The position numbers and the translations under genes are program-made. A model generated the notes under the pieces. It was not told the origin of the DNA and did no database searches. It saw only the letters and a program-made list of their open reading frames with translations. Below are positions 33,765 through 42,457 of a stretch of 64,000 bases of DNA, one piece after another. The first letter of the stretch is position 1; each line of letters opens with the position of its first letter. The DNA comes from DATASD01 sp035478835. Its GTDB lineage: Bacteria > Patescibacteriota > Saccharimonadia > Saccharimonadales > UBA4665. The stretch spans positions 62,001 through 126,000 of the forward strand of contig DATIJH010000009.1 in NCBI GenBank assembly GCA_035478835.1, in the 5' to 3' direction.

Positions 33765-35429
33765 ATGAACAAACAAAAGATACCGCTATTTGTGTACGCC
33801 GCGCTGACGCTGGCCGTAATGCTGCCGTTGCTGCGGTCCGGCTTTATCCTGACCGTCGATTTAGTTTTTACGCCCACCATTCCCTGGCCTACAAGCTTGA
33901 CACCCAGCTATCCGTTTTGGGCGCTTCTGCACATTTTGAATATCATTGTGCCAAGCCAGATTATCGAGAAGGCGCTGCTCTGCGGCATCCTGCTGGCTGC
34001 AGGTTACGGCGCCTACAAGATGGTCGAAATGTTCCGCGTGACCGGTAGCGAGAACGGCCGCCGTGCTGCCGCCTACTTCGCTGGCGTGCTGTATATGTTT
34101 AACCCGTATGTGTACTCGCGGTTCATGGCTGGCCAGTTTGCCGTGCTGATGGGCTACGCGCTTTTGCCATTATTTGTGTTGGTACTGTGGCGGTTTTTAG
34201 AGAAACCAGGGACTCGCCGGGCTTTATTGATGATGCTTGCGGCGACAGGGATCGTAATTTTGTCCGTACATGCCGCCGGCTTTATTACTCTGTTGAGCGT
34301 GATCTTTGCGGTGCTCTTTGCATGGCGACGGCGCAATGACAAAGAATGGCTGCGTGCATTTTTGCAGTGTACTGGGCTCGCCGTAGTTGCCTTGCTCGTG
34401 GTAAATAGCTGGTGGATTTTGCCTGCATTGTTTGGGCATGGTGCAACAGCGCAGGTCGTTCACGGCTTTACGAACAATGATTTCTCGGCGTTTGCAACGA
34501 ATGGCCGCGGATTTGGCGTGGTGGGCAATGTGTTGGGGTTACAGGGGTTCTGGGCAGATAGCAAAAACCTGTTTCTGGTGCCGCAGGATGTGTTTGTCTG
34601 GTGGCGCGTCCCGATTATTGGGCTTTGGGTGATTGTGGCAGGCGGTGTCATCGTTGGACTGCGCCGCTGGCGCGGCGTGAGTGCGGCATTTTTGCTTGTT
34701 GCTGCAATTGTCGCTGTTTTGGCTATCGGCACCGCTGGAACAATCGTGGCGCCATTCAATCGCTGGCTGCTGCATGCGGTGCCGTTTTTTGCCGGGTATC
34801 GCGAGCCACAAAAGTTCGTGGCGCTTATCGCACTGGCGTATGCATATTTTGGCGCGGTTGCGATTGCGGCCATATATGACTGGCTGTATAACGTCAAATC
34901 ACTGAAGCAGCATGCTGCCACGGCCGCATTCTTGCTTTGTGTTGTGCCGATATTGTGTGCGCCGCTTATGATGTGGGGATTCCATGCGCAATTGCACGCC
35001 GCGGAATATCCGGTTGAGTGGAATGCGATCCACGACCGTTTGGATGCCGAATGCACCGGTGATTGCAAGGTGCTCTTTTTGCCGTGGCATATGTATATGC
35101 CGTATGGATTTGCTGGCCGGGTCATAGCGAGTCCGGCGCCGAAGTTCTTTGGGCCGCGAGTAATTGCGAGCAGCGACCCGGAGTTCCGTGGTATCGCCCC
35201 GGCAAATATCACGGCCGAGCAACGGGCTGTGGACGATACGATACTGCCGGCCGCGGCGCACGGCGGCACACAGATGGGTGCCGCGCTCAAGCGGTACAAT
35301 GTGCAGTACGTTTTGCTCGCCAAAGAATACGATTACAAAACGTACGATTATTTGGCAGCTCAGCGCGACCTGAAAGTCGTGCTCGATACGCCCTCTTTGA
35401 CGTTGTACCAAGTCACGGTAAGTAAATAA
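33765..35429 (+). CDS. second GT-C-like polytopic membrane protein, 554 aa
   Basis: About eleven TM segments through residue 420, then a soluble extracytoplasmic C-terminal part. Loop 1 has TVDLVFTPTIPWP with an acidic residue. Later the sequence GYREPQKFVALIALAYAYFGA resembles a motif of YfhO-like and arabinofuranosyltransferase-like GT-C proteins. C-terminal VEWNAIHDRLDAEC to LPWHMYMPYGF is a conserved-looking outside domain. RBS AAGGAGG precedes ATG 33765. It closes the glycan operon that begins at 26179. Confidence 0.65.
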   Translation: MNKQKIPLFVYAALTLAVMLPLLRSGFILTVDLVFTPTIPWPTSLTPSYPFWALLHILNIIVPSQIIEKALLCGILLAAGYGAYKMVEMFRVTGSENGRRAAAYFAGVLYMFNPYVYSRFMAGQFAVLMGYALLPLFVLVLWRFLEKPGTRRALLMMLAATGIVILSVHAAGFITLLSVIFAVLFAWRRRNDKEWLRAFLQCTGLAVVALLVVNSWWILPALFGHGATAQVVHGFTNNDFSAFATNGRGFGVVGNVLGLQGFWADSKNLFLVPQDVFVWWRVPIIGLWVIVAGGVIVGLRRWRGVSAAFLLVAAIVAVLAIGTAGTIVAPFNRWLLHAVPFFAGYREPQKFVALIALAYAYFGAVAIAAIYDWLYNVKSLKQHAATAAFLLCVVPILCAPLMMWGFHAQLHAAEYPVEWNAIHDRLDAECTGDCKVLFLPWHMYMPYGFAGRVIASPAPKFFGPRVIASSDPEFRGIAPANITAEQRAVDDTILPAAAHGGTQMGAALKRYNVQYVLLAKEYDYKTYDYLAAQRDLKVVLDTPSLTLYQVTVSK

Positions 35430-35495
35430 TAATTTCATAATGTGTACCGCGGTGCGACCAGGGTCAAAAAAAGTGTGCGCAAAAGCACTTAACGC

Positions 35496-35524
35496 TTGCT
35501 TTTGCCGTCCTGCTGTTTTAAAAT
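35496..35524 (+). promoter_or_regulatory. promoter of the secreted Cys-repeat protein gene
   Basis: TTGCTT at 35496-35501, 17-bp spacer, TAAAAT at 35519-35524. Leader about 35 nt. Confidence 0.6.
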
Positions 35525-35566
35525 CAGAACTGTTGTGTCAAAAAAAGTAGATCGAAAGGAATGCGT

Positions 35567-35941
35567 ATGAAGAGTATGGCAAAATCGCTACTCAAAACGA
35601 TTAAGTCGACCAAGATCGTTGCGGGTTTTGCAGTTATCACAGCTGTAGCAGCCATCGGTACAAGCAGTGTTGCCGCGGCAGCTCCAAGCTACTTTAACGT
35701 CCCGAAGCCAACGTCGCAGAAAATCTGCTACGCAAAATATGGTGAGGGCTGGCAGGCTGCTGGTTTCAAGAACCTGGACCACTGCTTGCGTTACGTTTCG
35801 ACCAAAGCTCCAGCCGCCAAGGCTGACTGTAACCACGGTTACTGGTACGTTTGGGGCTTTAACAGCTGGGACCAGTGTGCCAGCTGGGTTGTCCTTCACG
35901 GTGGTAGCGGCTACGCCGGCGACCCAAGCGAACGCTTCTAA
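35567..35941 (+). CDS. secreted protein with two GWxxxGFxNxxxC repeats, 124 aa
   Basis: A signal peptide (KIVAGFAVITAVAAIGTSSVAAAA) is followed by a mature part of about 85 residues. Two tandem units are seen: CYAKYGEGWQAAGFKNLDHC then LRYV, and CNHGYWYVWGFNSWDQC then ASWVV. Each holds two cysteines, probably disulfide-bonded, which suits a VKOR-bearing cell. The motif resembles a GGWQxFGFKNQGxCVxYV element common in secreted proteins of monoderm bacteria. ATG 35567 is chosen because AAAGGA lies seven bases before it; the ATG two codons earlier is too close. Monocistronic, between a promoter and a terminator. Confidence 0.8.
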   Translation: MKSMAKSLLKTIKSTKIVAGFAVITAVAAIGTSSVAAAAPSYFNVPKPTSQKICYAKYGEGWQAAGFKNLDHCLRYVSTKAPAAKADCNHGYWYVWGFNSWDQCASWVVLHGGSGYAGDPSERF

Positions 35942-35960
35942 CAAGCGCGCCTGACGTGAT

Positions 35961-35996
35961 AAAAATAGGCTCCAATTACGGAGCCTATTTTTTATT
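35961..35996 (+). terminator. Rho-independent terminator after the Cys-repeat gene
   Basis: AAATAGGCTCC and GGAGCCTATTT form an 11-bp stem around a short AATTAC loop, followed by a T-run (TTTTTATT). Confidence 0.92.
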
Positions 35997-36118
35997 GGTG
36001 TTATCTGCCGACGCGCCGAGAAAGAGCGAAGGAATGAGTTATGGCTTGTGATCCGCAAGCCTTTTGTGTTTACTGTACGGCCTGCGCGCGGGCCTTTATA
36101 TATGCAACAGTTTTCTCT

Positions 36119-37783
36119 CTACTCGGTGCTATCGCTTGGGATGCTAATGATGGCGTTAGCTGCTTTGAGCGCTTGTTGTACCTGCGCGGCAGCTATGTGC
36201 CTGGGCTGTGTGTGTTCCCGTGCGGCAAGTGCGGCCAAGGCGCCGGCAGCCTGGCCTATGTCCATGGAGATAGGCTGTTCGCGAATGGCGCCTTCGGCGG
36301 CACGGGAGGCTGAGATATTCTTTTCTGCTGCTAATAGGCCGTCGACGCTTTGTGGAATCAGCACGCCAAGTGGTATCTCAAACGCGCCTTTGTGCGGCGT
36401 TTTGAGATTAACATCCGCATCCAGACTGGGTTCAAGCTCGCTGGCGCTGTTACAGCCGTGTACGTCAAGCGGGTAATAGCCTACAGCGATGCTGTTAGGA
36501 TAGCGCAGTACCTGGCTTGGGCTTGTCCAGGGGCGTTTGGTTAGCTGTTGGCCGGTGAGTGTTTCGATGCCAATGAGCCGCCTACCTTCACGTACGTAGG
36601 GCTCAAGCGGCATTTGATCTTCAAAGGCCTCGAATCCTTGCAGGTTTGTGCACGTATGTGCCTGGTTGTAAGGGGTATCGTAGCCTTCGTCATTGGCGAG
36701 CGACCAGTTCTTTTGTCCGAGGTCGTGCTGTATGTAGTAGGCGAAATCCAGCGTGAGTTGCTTGGCCTCGCACGCCGACTTGCTCCGCGTTTCGGCATCG
36801 GTAACGAGTGCGGTGCCTAAAGTGCCGACAATGGGGTAGTCGTTGCCGAGGTTGAGCGTGGTGCGTGTAATGCTTGCCTCTTGTTTCCAGGTGTAATCTT
36901 TGGGGTTAGAAAGATCAGGTAACCCGCGCCAGGCCAGATAACTTGGAAATGAGTTTGGGTAATGCGGGTCGACGGCATAATCGTGACCGCTGTTCGCGAC
37001 AATGGCGGCAAAGTGCTTCTGGACGCCGGGCGTATAGCCTGGCGGCGCTTGCGTGAATTGCAGATCAGTCGGTACACCGTTCGGGTAATATTTCATAATC
37101 GCCGCGTAAGTGATGTCTTGGATGCAGGCGTTTTGATTTGGGCTGTCGGACGTGCCGTTACCCAGGCGATACGCTGCGCCAGCCTGCGCCAGAACATCAC
37201 CGTATTCGTCGGCATCAATGACGACCTGTGCGTGATAGGTCTTGCCGCCAGCTATGACGCCATCAACTACGTTCCCTTGCTTGAGCACCGAAGTCACTGG
37301 CGTGTTGGTCAATACCTGCAGATGCGATGATTCGTCTGCGAGCATAGTTTTGAGGACTGACTGCCCAACTTGTGGATCAACACATAGTGCGCCTGCAAAG
37401 TAATAACACGTGCCAGTAGATTTATTCTTTGCGCTATAAAAGCTGCTGACCTGCTGCGTGAACTCATGGTATAAGCCGCTTTTGCGTGCCTGCGTATCAT
37501 CGCCTTCGTCCATCGTGCCGACGCCCGCTGCTGTCATCTGGCCTCCGATCCAGTCCGTGGGTTCTAATAGTATAACGTGCGCACCCATGCGCGCTGCCTG
37601 TATGCTGGCTGCCACGCCGCCCGGCCCCGCCCCAACAACAATGACATCATAGTGCCGCTGTGCCTGATGATGCTGATATAAGAAAACTCCGCCTACTGTT
37701 AAAAATCCGGCCATAATAAAGCCGCTAGCCCACCACAAACGTTTGCTTATTTTGGATGTAATAAATTGTTTCACGCCATTCAT
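36119..37783 (-). CDS. membrane-anchored FAD-dependent oxidoreductase (FAD_oxidored type)
   Basis: 554 residues from ATG 37783. A TM anchor (WWASGFIMAGFLTVGGVFLY) with basic residues before it places the enzyme domain outside. The Rossmann motif is YDVIVVGAGPGGVAASIQAARMG, then VILLEPTDWIGGQMTAAGVG, VVIDADEYGDVLAQAGA and, near the end, ISASRAAEGAIREQPISMDIGQAAGALAALAA, the C-terminal signature of PF12831 enzymes. The substrate is unknown; some relatives act on sugars or xanthan-type glycans. TATAAT overlaps the ATG, so a GTG at 37774 could be the real, leaderless start. Confidence 0.82.
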   Translation of the reverse strand: MNGVKQFITSKISKRLWWASGFIMAGFLTVGGVFLYQHHQAQRHYDVIVVGAGPGGVAASIQAARMGAHVILLEPTDWIGGQMTAAGVGTMDEGDDTQARKSGLYHEFTQQVSSFYSAKNKSTGTCYYFAGALCVDPQVGQSVLKTMLADESSHLQVLTNTPVTSVLKQGNVVDGVIAGGKTYHAQVVIDADEYGDVLAQAGAAYRLGNGTSDSPNQNACIQDITYAAIMKYYPNGVPTDLQFTQAPPGYTPGVQKHFAAIVANSGHDYAVDPHYPNSFPSYLAWRGLPDLSNPKDYTWKQEASITRTTLNLGNDYPIVGTLGTALVTDAETRSKSACEAKQLTLDFAYYIQHDLGQKNWSLANDEGYDTPYNQAHTCTNLQGFEAFEDQMPLEPYVREGRRLIGIETLTGQQLTKRPWTSPSQVLRYPNSIAVGYYPLDVHGCNSASELEPSLDADVNLKTPHKGAFEIPLGVLIPQSVDGLLAAEKNISASRAAEGAIREQPISMDIGQAAGALAALAAREHTQPRHIAAAQVQQALKAANAIISIPSDSTE

Positions 37784-37845
37784 TATATAGATGCGGGGCC
37801 AACTATATGAGAGATATCCCACATTGTCGTATGTGTTTCTCATAT

Positions 37846-39699
37846 TTATATGCTAAACCAATTTACGCCATTGCTGTACAGTCGCAGAAATCCATAATTT
37901 GTATTTAATAATTTGCTTGCCGTATTGTCGATTGTTTGGCCGCCGGTTGTGCTAACTGTAATGTTATTGCTGCCCGCTGCCCCGCTTTCATCTTTAATGA
38001 TATATATCCGTCCAGCGGCGCCGACTGCGCTCGGTAACGTGACGGTACGTGCCGCTGTGAGACTGCCATAGGCGATAACTGAGTCGGTTGCTAGTGGGGT
38101 GTAATTGGCGTCTGCGACAACGGTGTGGTTCAGCGCTAAGGCGCCAGAGAGGCTTAATCCGTTGGTGTCGATCTGTAGTTTCTGTGCGCCATTGACCGAA
38201 AAGCCTACCTGATTAGTTCCGATGCGGTATAGCCCGCTGTTAATTTCGCTCGCAAAACCATATGCCACCGAGCTGGCCGAGCCATTGTTCACGTACCAGT
38301 TGCCGCCGTTATTAAGGAATGAAATAGACGCACCACTGCTATTCTGGATGTCTATATATCGGCCCGACTGCGAGGCTGCGGCTTTAAGAGTCAGAATTTT
38401 GTCGGCGGCCGCTTGTGCCTGGACCAGAGCCGGCCCCATGCCGTCGCTCCCGTATGTAAGATTGTGGCTGCCGATAAGCTTATCGTACGTGACACCGCCG
38501 GTGATGGTGTAGCCGACAACCGCCACACGGTCGCTGCCGGCACTTGTACGGGCTTCGGTCCAGGCCTTATTACCGCTGCTCATGGTGAAGGTGCAGTTGT
38601 TGACGGTTATGTCGTTAGTTGGAAAAGATGTGGTGTCGCTGAAATATAAAGCCTGTGTGGCGCTGTCGAACTCGCAGTTTGTGACATGGATTTTGTTGGA
38701 GGCGTTAAAGTTGATCCACTTGCTGGCAGCGTTCCCGCTGAACCAGCTGTTAGAGATCCAACACTGCGTTTGATATTGCAAGTCGATGCCAATGCCGCTA
38801 TTGGCCGAAACAATACACCGGTCTATGAAAAGGCCGCCCGGGATGGTTGCCGCGACAGGGTCGCTGGAAGAGTTCCAGACGGTTTTGATGGAATTCGTGG
38901 CGCCAATGAGTCGGCAGTCGACTACTTTGCAAGTGTCCTGGTTTGTGAGCGCAAGTATATTGGATGTGGTGTTGTTGCCGCTAAAAGTGATGTTCTCGAA
39001 GCCGATGTCGTGCAGAAGATCGCTGTTAGTGGCAGGATTGGGATTGCCGGTGGCCGTAAACATGCTTGTGAGCGTAACCGACGCGGCGGTCTGGAGTGTG
39101 ACGCCGCCGCTTGCAATTTTAGTGAACCGTTCGCCTACTAAGCGGACAAAGGGCGCCATGGTAATAGTGTTGGCGATGCGATACACTCCCGCGCGCAAGA
39201 ATATAGTACCGCCGCCCGCAGCGCCCACAGCCGTAATCGCAGCTTGGATGGGAATATCGTCATTCACGCCAGTGCAAACGTAATCTGCCGCCATGCCGGC
39301 CGTACCAATAGTAGCGCTATGGGTGCGGGTTTTGGCGAGCGGGGCACTGGCTGACCCGCCCAGATCGCCGGCAAGCTGTACCTTTCCTTTTGCACTCGGT
39401 GTGGCATCTGGCGTGATGCTTGCGGCCGTCTGACTGTCGACGTACGATTTAACCGCCTTCTGGGAGGCGATTTTAAAGTCGCTATTGCTGCCAAGCGCGC
39501 TGTCGGTATCAAGACTTTGCCAGGTTTTATCGCCGCGCCAATATTGGCCGACTCCGCCCGGTGTAATCGCTGGCTCTTTAGCAGCCAATGATGAAGAAGC
39601 TTTCAGCGTGCCGTCGGCGTTGTGCTCAACGCTCAAAAAGTCATTGAGGATTGTTCCCCATTCATTTACATCGCCGCCGGGTTTTGGTAATCGTGCCAT
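37846..39699 (-). CDS. tail-spike-like right-handed beta-helix protein, 617 aa
   Basis: The N-terminal RLPKPGGDVNEWGTILNDF followed by VEHNADGTL is the same module as in the 18272 protein. Then come fibre-type linkers (SDFKIASQKAVKSYVDSQ, AKGKVQLAGDLGGSASAP). From about residue 140 a pectate-lyase-3-like beta helix follows: DDIPIQAAITAVGAAGGGTIFLRAGVYRI, then repeated NCTF/NCEF/DCRL turns. The C-terminal 150 residues (GLYRIGTNQVGFSV, ATDSVIAYGSLTAARTVTLP) look like a trimerisation tip. No signal peptide. Probably binds or cleaves glycans (inference). ATG 39699 is used rather than a TTG one codon upstream. Confidence 0.8.
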   Translation of the reverse strand: MARLPKPGGDVNEWGTILNDFLSVEHNADGTLKASSSLAAKEPAITPGGVGQYWRGDKTWQSLDTDSALGSNSDFKIASQKAVKSYVDSQTAASITPDATPSAKGKVQLAGDLGGSASAPLAKTRTHSATIGTAGMAADYVCTGVNDDIPIQAAITAVGAAGGGTIFLRAGVYRIANTITMAPFVRLVGERFTKIASGGVTLQTAASVTLTSMFTATGNPNPATNSDLLHDIGFENITFSGNNTTSNILALTNQDTCKVVDCRLIGATNSIKTVWNSSSDPVAATIPGGLFIDRCIVSANSGIGIDLQYQTQCWISNSWFSGNAASKWINFNASNKIHVTNCEFDSATQALYFSDTTSFPTNDITVNNCTFTMSSGNKAWTEARTSAGSDRVAVVGYTITGGVTYDKLIGSHNLTYGSDGMGPALVQAQAAADKILTLKAAASQSGRYIDIQNSSGASISFLNNGGNWYVNNGSASSVAYGFASEINSGLYRIGTNQVGFSVNGAQKLQIDTNGLSLSGALALNHTVVADANYTPLATDSVIAYGSLTAARTVTLPSAVGAAGRIYIIKDESGAAGSNNITVSTTGGQTIDNTASKLLNTNYGFLRLYSNGVNWFSI

Positions 39700-39878
39700 C
39701 AAATTCTCAACTTTATTTCCTGAATGCGCCTATAGTAGGCACGAGTGCCTCCAAGTACAAGCGACTCGTAACAGTGGTGCATGTTGTAAAAAAGTACGAT
39801 TGACATACCGAAATCGATATTTTTGCGGCCATTGCCGGAATCCCTGCCGCTCCCGGCCGTCTTGCTAAAAATCCGTGA

Positions 39879-39884
39879 TATTAT
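39879..39884 (+). promoter_or_regulatory. -10 element for leaderless methyltransferase gene
   Basis: TATTAT, AAAGCG, then ATG at 39891. Confidence 0.5.
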
Positions 39885-39890
39885 AAAGCG

Positions 39891-40784
39891 ATGCCAAAAA
39901 ATATCTCCATCGCCGAAGCTGTACTAGGGGTGCCGCCTTCTGTGAAAGGATATAAGGCCGTTATCCAGGCATATCAAACGGTGACCGGTCAAGCAATCAG
40001 CGTGGGGCAGATCAAGAAAGCCAACAGGACGTACGAGCAATGTACGGATAGACAGCGCATTGAGATGTCTATCAATGAGATCGACCGACTTGTAACCGTA
40101 TCGGGACTGCATCAGATATTTATCGAGCGAGAGTTGCAGAATTCCAGCGTGCTTGCCGATTGGCCCACGTATGCTCAACTGATGAAGCACTATGGCCGCC
40201 CGGCTGACGGCTCGGCCTCGGCGCTGCTGCTCGGATGCCAGTCCTCGCTTTCCGCCAAGGCTTTTACGGTGCTCGCTCAAGAAGAATATGGCGCGAATCG
40301 GCCATATATCATTGACCTTGAGGCAAGCGACTACACGCGGCGTATCGGTAATTTTGTATTGGCCGATGCGCTCTCGCTGCCCTTTCGGTCTGAGAGTATG
40401 GATTTTGTGCAGACCGATCAGCTGTTTCATCGTTTTTACGATCCGAGCGGCCAGTACCGTACACTCGGTCAAAAAACCGAGCGGCTTTTTTCGGAGGCGG
40501 CGCGCGTACTTGCGCCGGGCGGCCAATTGCTCTTGCGCGAAATCACGCCAAACCCAAATGATCCTGCGCTTGCCCGGCTGCCTTGCCAAGAGCTGACAGC
40601 GGCTATGGCGCGTATGGCCGGTACTCAGCTAACCAAAGAGGGTTTTAGTGACATTAATGCGGCGATGCCGGTGGACCCTGTCGTGCCGGATTTCTTGCTC
40701 GATCCGAGCCGCGATTTAAGTGCCCTACAAGGTTACGACACGGGTCAGGTCATGATGCTATATGCGCGCAAGCCCGAGGCGTAA
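39891..40784 (+). CDS. class I SAM-dependent methyltransferase-like protein, 297 aa
   Basis: The N-terminal third (MPKNISIAEAVLGVPPSVKG) is helical and unrecognised. The second half has methyltransferase features without a textbook motif I: ALLLGCQSSLSAKAF, YIIDLEASDY, FVLADALSLPFRSESMDFVQTDQLFHRF (motif II to IV layout of Methyltransf_11) and EAARVLAPGGQLLLREI. The glycine-rich SAM loop reads GCQSS, which is unusual, so activity is uncertain. Monocistronic. Confidence 0.7.
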   Translation: MPKNISIAEAVLGVPPSVKGYKAVIQAYQTVTGQAISVGQIKKANRTYEQCTDRQRIEMSINEIDRLVTVSGLHQIFIERELQNSSVLADWPTYAQLMKHYGRPADGSASALLLGCQSSLSAKAFTVLAQEEYGANRPYIIDLEASDYTRRIGNFVLADALSLPFRSESMDFVQTDQLFHRFYDPSGQYRTLGQKTERLFSEAARVLAPGGQLLLREITPNPNDPALARLPCQELTAAMARMAGTQLTKEGFSDINAAMPVDPVVPDFLLDPSRDLSALQGYDTGQVMMLYARKPEA

Positions 40785-40878
40785 ACTGAGGGGCGATTCG
40801 AAGGCGCATAAAATGTAGTAATTTTTTGCCATTGTATTGTAAGATGTGCTTCTCTGGTAAAATCATGCTCGCCGCCGC

Positions 40879-40906
40879 TTGCAACTAAGCACGAGCGCGT
40901 TATACT
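40879..40906 (+). promoter_or_regulatory. promoter of the long-leader transcript
   Basis: TTGCAA at 40879-40884, 16-bp spacer, TATACT at 40901-40906. A weaker TAAAAT lies upstream near 40855. Confidence 0.6.
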
Positions 40907-41159
40907 CATATATAGCAATGTGTGTGCTGGCGTCTAACGCCTTCCTACATGCAGGCTTATATTCAGGTAGCATACTCACTGGTCTTCATGGCTAAGCGTC
41001 ACTGCAATCCTTTCAAGCAATTACCGAAGCAATGAATTAGCAGCCGCGTACGAACGGTCGCCCTGCCTTACCTGCCTCGCCTACCCCATATAACCGTTCG
41101 CTGTCCATAAAATGTGGCCAGATCTCTTATTAAACCCCGAGAATCTAGGAGCTTGACCT
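40907..41159 (+). ncRNA. structured long 5' leader or small RNA candidate
   Basis: About 250 nt between a good promoter and the ATG at 41160 with no plausible reading frame. A GGCG-TCTAA-CGCC hairpin lies at 40929-40941. A longer stem CGAACGGT (41051-41058) with ACCGTTCG (41093-41100) closes a 34-nt loop that is very C-rich and purine-poor. An AGGAG ribosome-binding site follows at 41148-41152. No known riboswitch, tmRNA or 6S signature was recognised. Confidence 0.4.
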
Positions 41160-41447
41160 ATGAACACCATCAATCGCACCCCTGTTAACAAAGAAGTATC
41201 AATCACCGGCTTGTATTTCCGCGGCGGCGGCCGCCAGCTGCGCAGCTACCCCAAGCGAATGGAGCTGGAGGGCCAGGAATACACCTTTATCGAATCCGGC
41301 CTGCACTTTTTGGTCAAAAAAGGCCAGCAGCTGTTTGAGCTGTTCGACATGACCGACGGCGTCAACAATTACCGGCTCAAGCTGGACACCAACGAAAATA
41401 TTTGGACGCTGGTCGGTATGAGCGAGCTGCCGCGCGCCACAGCATAG
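41160..41447 (+). CDS. small conserved-looking protein, 95 aa
   Basis: A soluble, probably all-beta protein: TPVNKEVSITGLYFRGGGRQLRSYPKRMELEGQEYTF followed by a Leu/Phe-rich stretch and YRLKLDTNENIWTLVGM. The regular alternation of polar and hydrophobic residues suggests a small barrel, and the basic RQLRSYPKR stretch could bind nucleic acid (inference). No family is recognised. AGGAG lies eight bases before the ATG, in contrast to the leaderless genes. Its exceptionally long leader suggests post-transcriptional control. Confidence 0.7.
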   Translation: MNTINRTPVNKEVSITGLYFRGGGRQLRSYPKRMELEGQEYTFIESGLHFLVKKGQQLFELFDMTDGVNNYRLKLDTNENIWTLVGMSELPRATA

Positions 41448-41523
41448 GCTGCCGCGTTGCAGTCTCACCCTTTGTTGCGACTTTTTTGCAAAATTAGCTG
41501 GACTTGGCGAAAATAAGGGCACA

Positions 41524-42456
41524 ATGAAACGCATACCAAACAATGTTATAAAAATAGCGCCACTGGTAATCTTTGTGGCGCTTTTTGCATGGCTGGCGGT
41601 CGCCGTCAGTAAGCGTCCTGTCGGCACGGCCAACGATCGCAAATTACAAGTTGTGGCCGGCGAAAACTTTTGGGGCAGCCTGGCGAGCCAGCTTGGCGGG
41701 GCGCACGTGGCGGTACGCAGTGTGGTCTCAGACCCGAACGCCGACCCGCACGAATACGAAACAAGCAACGCCGATGCCCGTGCCGTGGCCACGGCCAATT
41801 ACGTAATTTTAAACGGTGCCGGGTACGACGGCTGGGGCGATAAGCTCGTTGCCGCTAATCCACATGCCGGCCGCAAAACGCTTAACGTTGCTGATTTGCT
41901 CGGCAAAAAGGCTGGCGACAACCCGCACTTTTGGTACAGCCCCGCGTATGTGAACCGGGCTGTAGTGCAGATGGAGCGTGATTTTGCGGCACTCGACCCG
42001 GCCGATAAGCAGTATTTTGCGCAGCAGCTTGTGACACTGCAAGCCTCGCTGGCCAAGTATCAAAACCACATCACCGCAATTAAGCAGGAGTTTGGCGGCA
42101 CTAAAGTCGCAGCCACTGAAGACGTTTTTGACTACCTCGCCGATGCTACCGGACTTACGGTGATCTCGCCGACGGCATTTATACAGGCTGTGGCTGAGGG
42201 CAACGATCCGCCCGCTGCCAGCGTGGCAACCTTTCAGCAGCAATTGCGCGAAAAGCAGGCTGCCGTGCTGGTGTACAATCGCCAAACAATCACGCCGCTC
42301 ACAACCGGCATGCAAAATTTGGCTGGCGATGAATCGATCCCAACTGTTGCCGTGACCGAGACAATCCAGCCGCCAAACACACCGTTCCAGGACTGGATGG
42401 ACGCGCAGCTAACCGTGCTCGAAACGAGCTTGCGCATGACAAAGGACGGGCGCTAA
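41524..42456 (+). CDS. znuA: zinc/manganese ABC transporter substrate-binding protein
   Basis: 310 residues. An N-terminal signal anchor (IAPLVIFVALFAWLAVAV, no lipobox cysteine) precedes a cluster A-I (ZnuA/TroA-like) binding protein: VVAGENFWGSLASQLGG, DPNADPHEYETS (first His ligand), ILNGAGYDGWGDKL, NPHFWYSPAYV (second His), ATEDVFDYLADATGL, where His is usual but Glu is seen, and a final D/E region. The histidine-rich loop of true ZnuA is missing, so Mn2+ is as likely as Zn2+. AAGGG sits four bases before the ATG. First gene of a three-gene operon. Confidence 0.9.
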   Translation: MKRIPNNVIKIAPLVIFVALFAWLAVAVSKRPVGTANDRKLQVVAGENFWGSLASQLGGAHVAVRSVVSDPNADPHEYETSNADARAVATANYVILNGAGYDGWGDKLVAANPHAGRKTLNVADLLGKKAGDNPHFWYSPAYVNRAVVQMERDFAALDPADKQYFAQQLVTLQASLAKYQNHITAIKQEFGGTKVAATEDVFDYLADATGLTVISPTAFIQAVAEGNDPPAASVATFQQQLREKQAAVLVYNRQTITPLTTGMQNLAGDESIPTVAVTETIQPPNTPFQDWMDAQLTVLETSLRMTKDGR

Positions 42457-42457
42457 T

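Noticed and set aside
36040..36118. tRNA or attachment site in the gap after the 35961 terminator
   Set aside because: GGCTTG/CAAGCC and GGCC/GGCC hairpins occur, but no cloverleaf or direct repeat; probably terminator-type structure for the flanking convergent genes.
40907..41159. tmRNA, 6S RNA or riboswitch
   Set aside because: No tRNA-like ends, tag frame, 6S bulge or known aptamer motif could be found by eye; kept only as an unnamed structured leader.
41524..41560. Zur/Fur box in front of the metal importer
   Set aside because: The AT-rich sequence TTGCAAAATTAG has no convincing inverted repeat.
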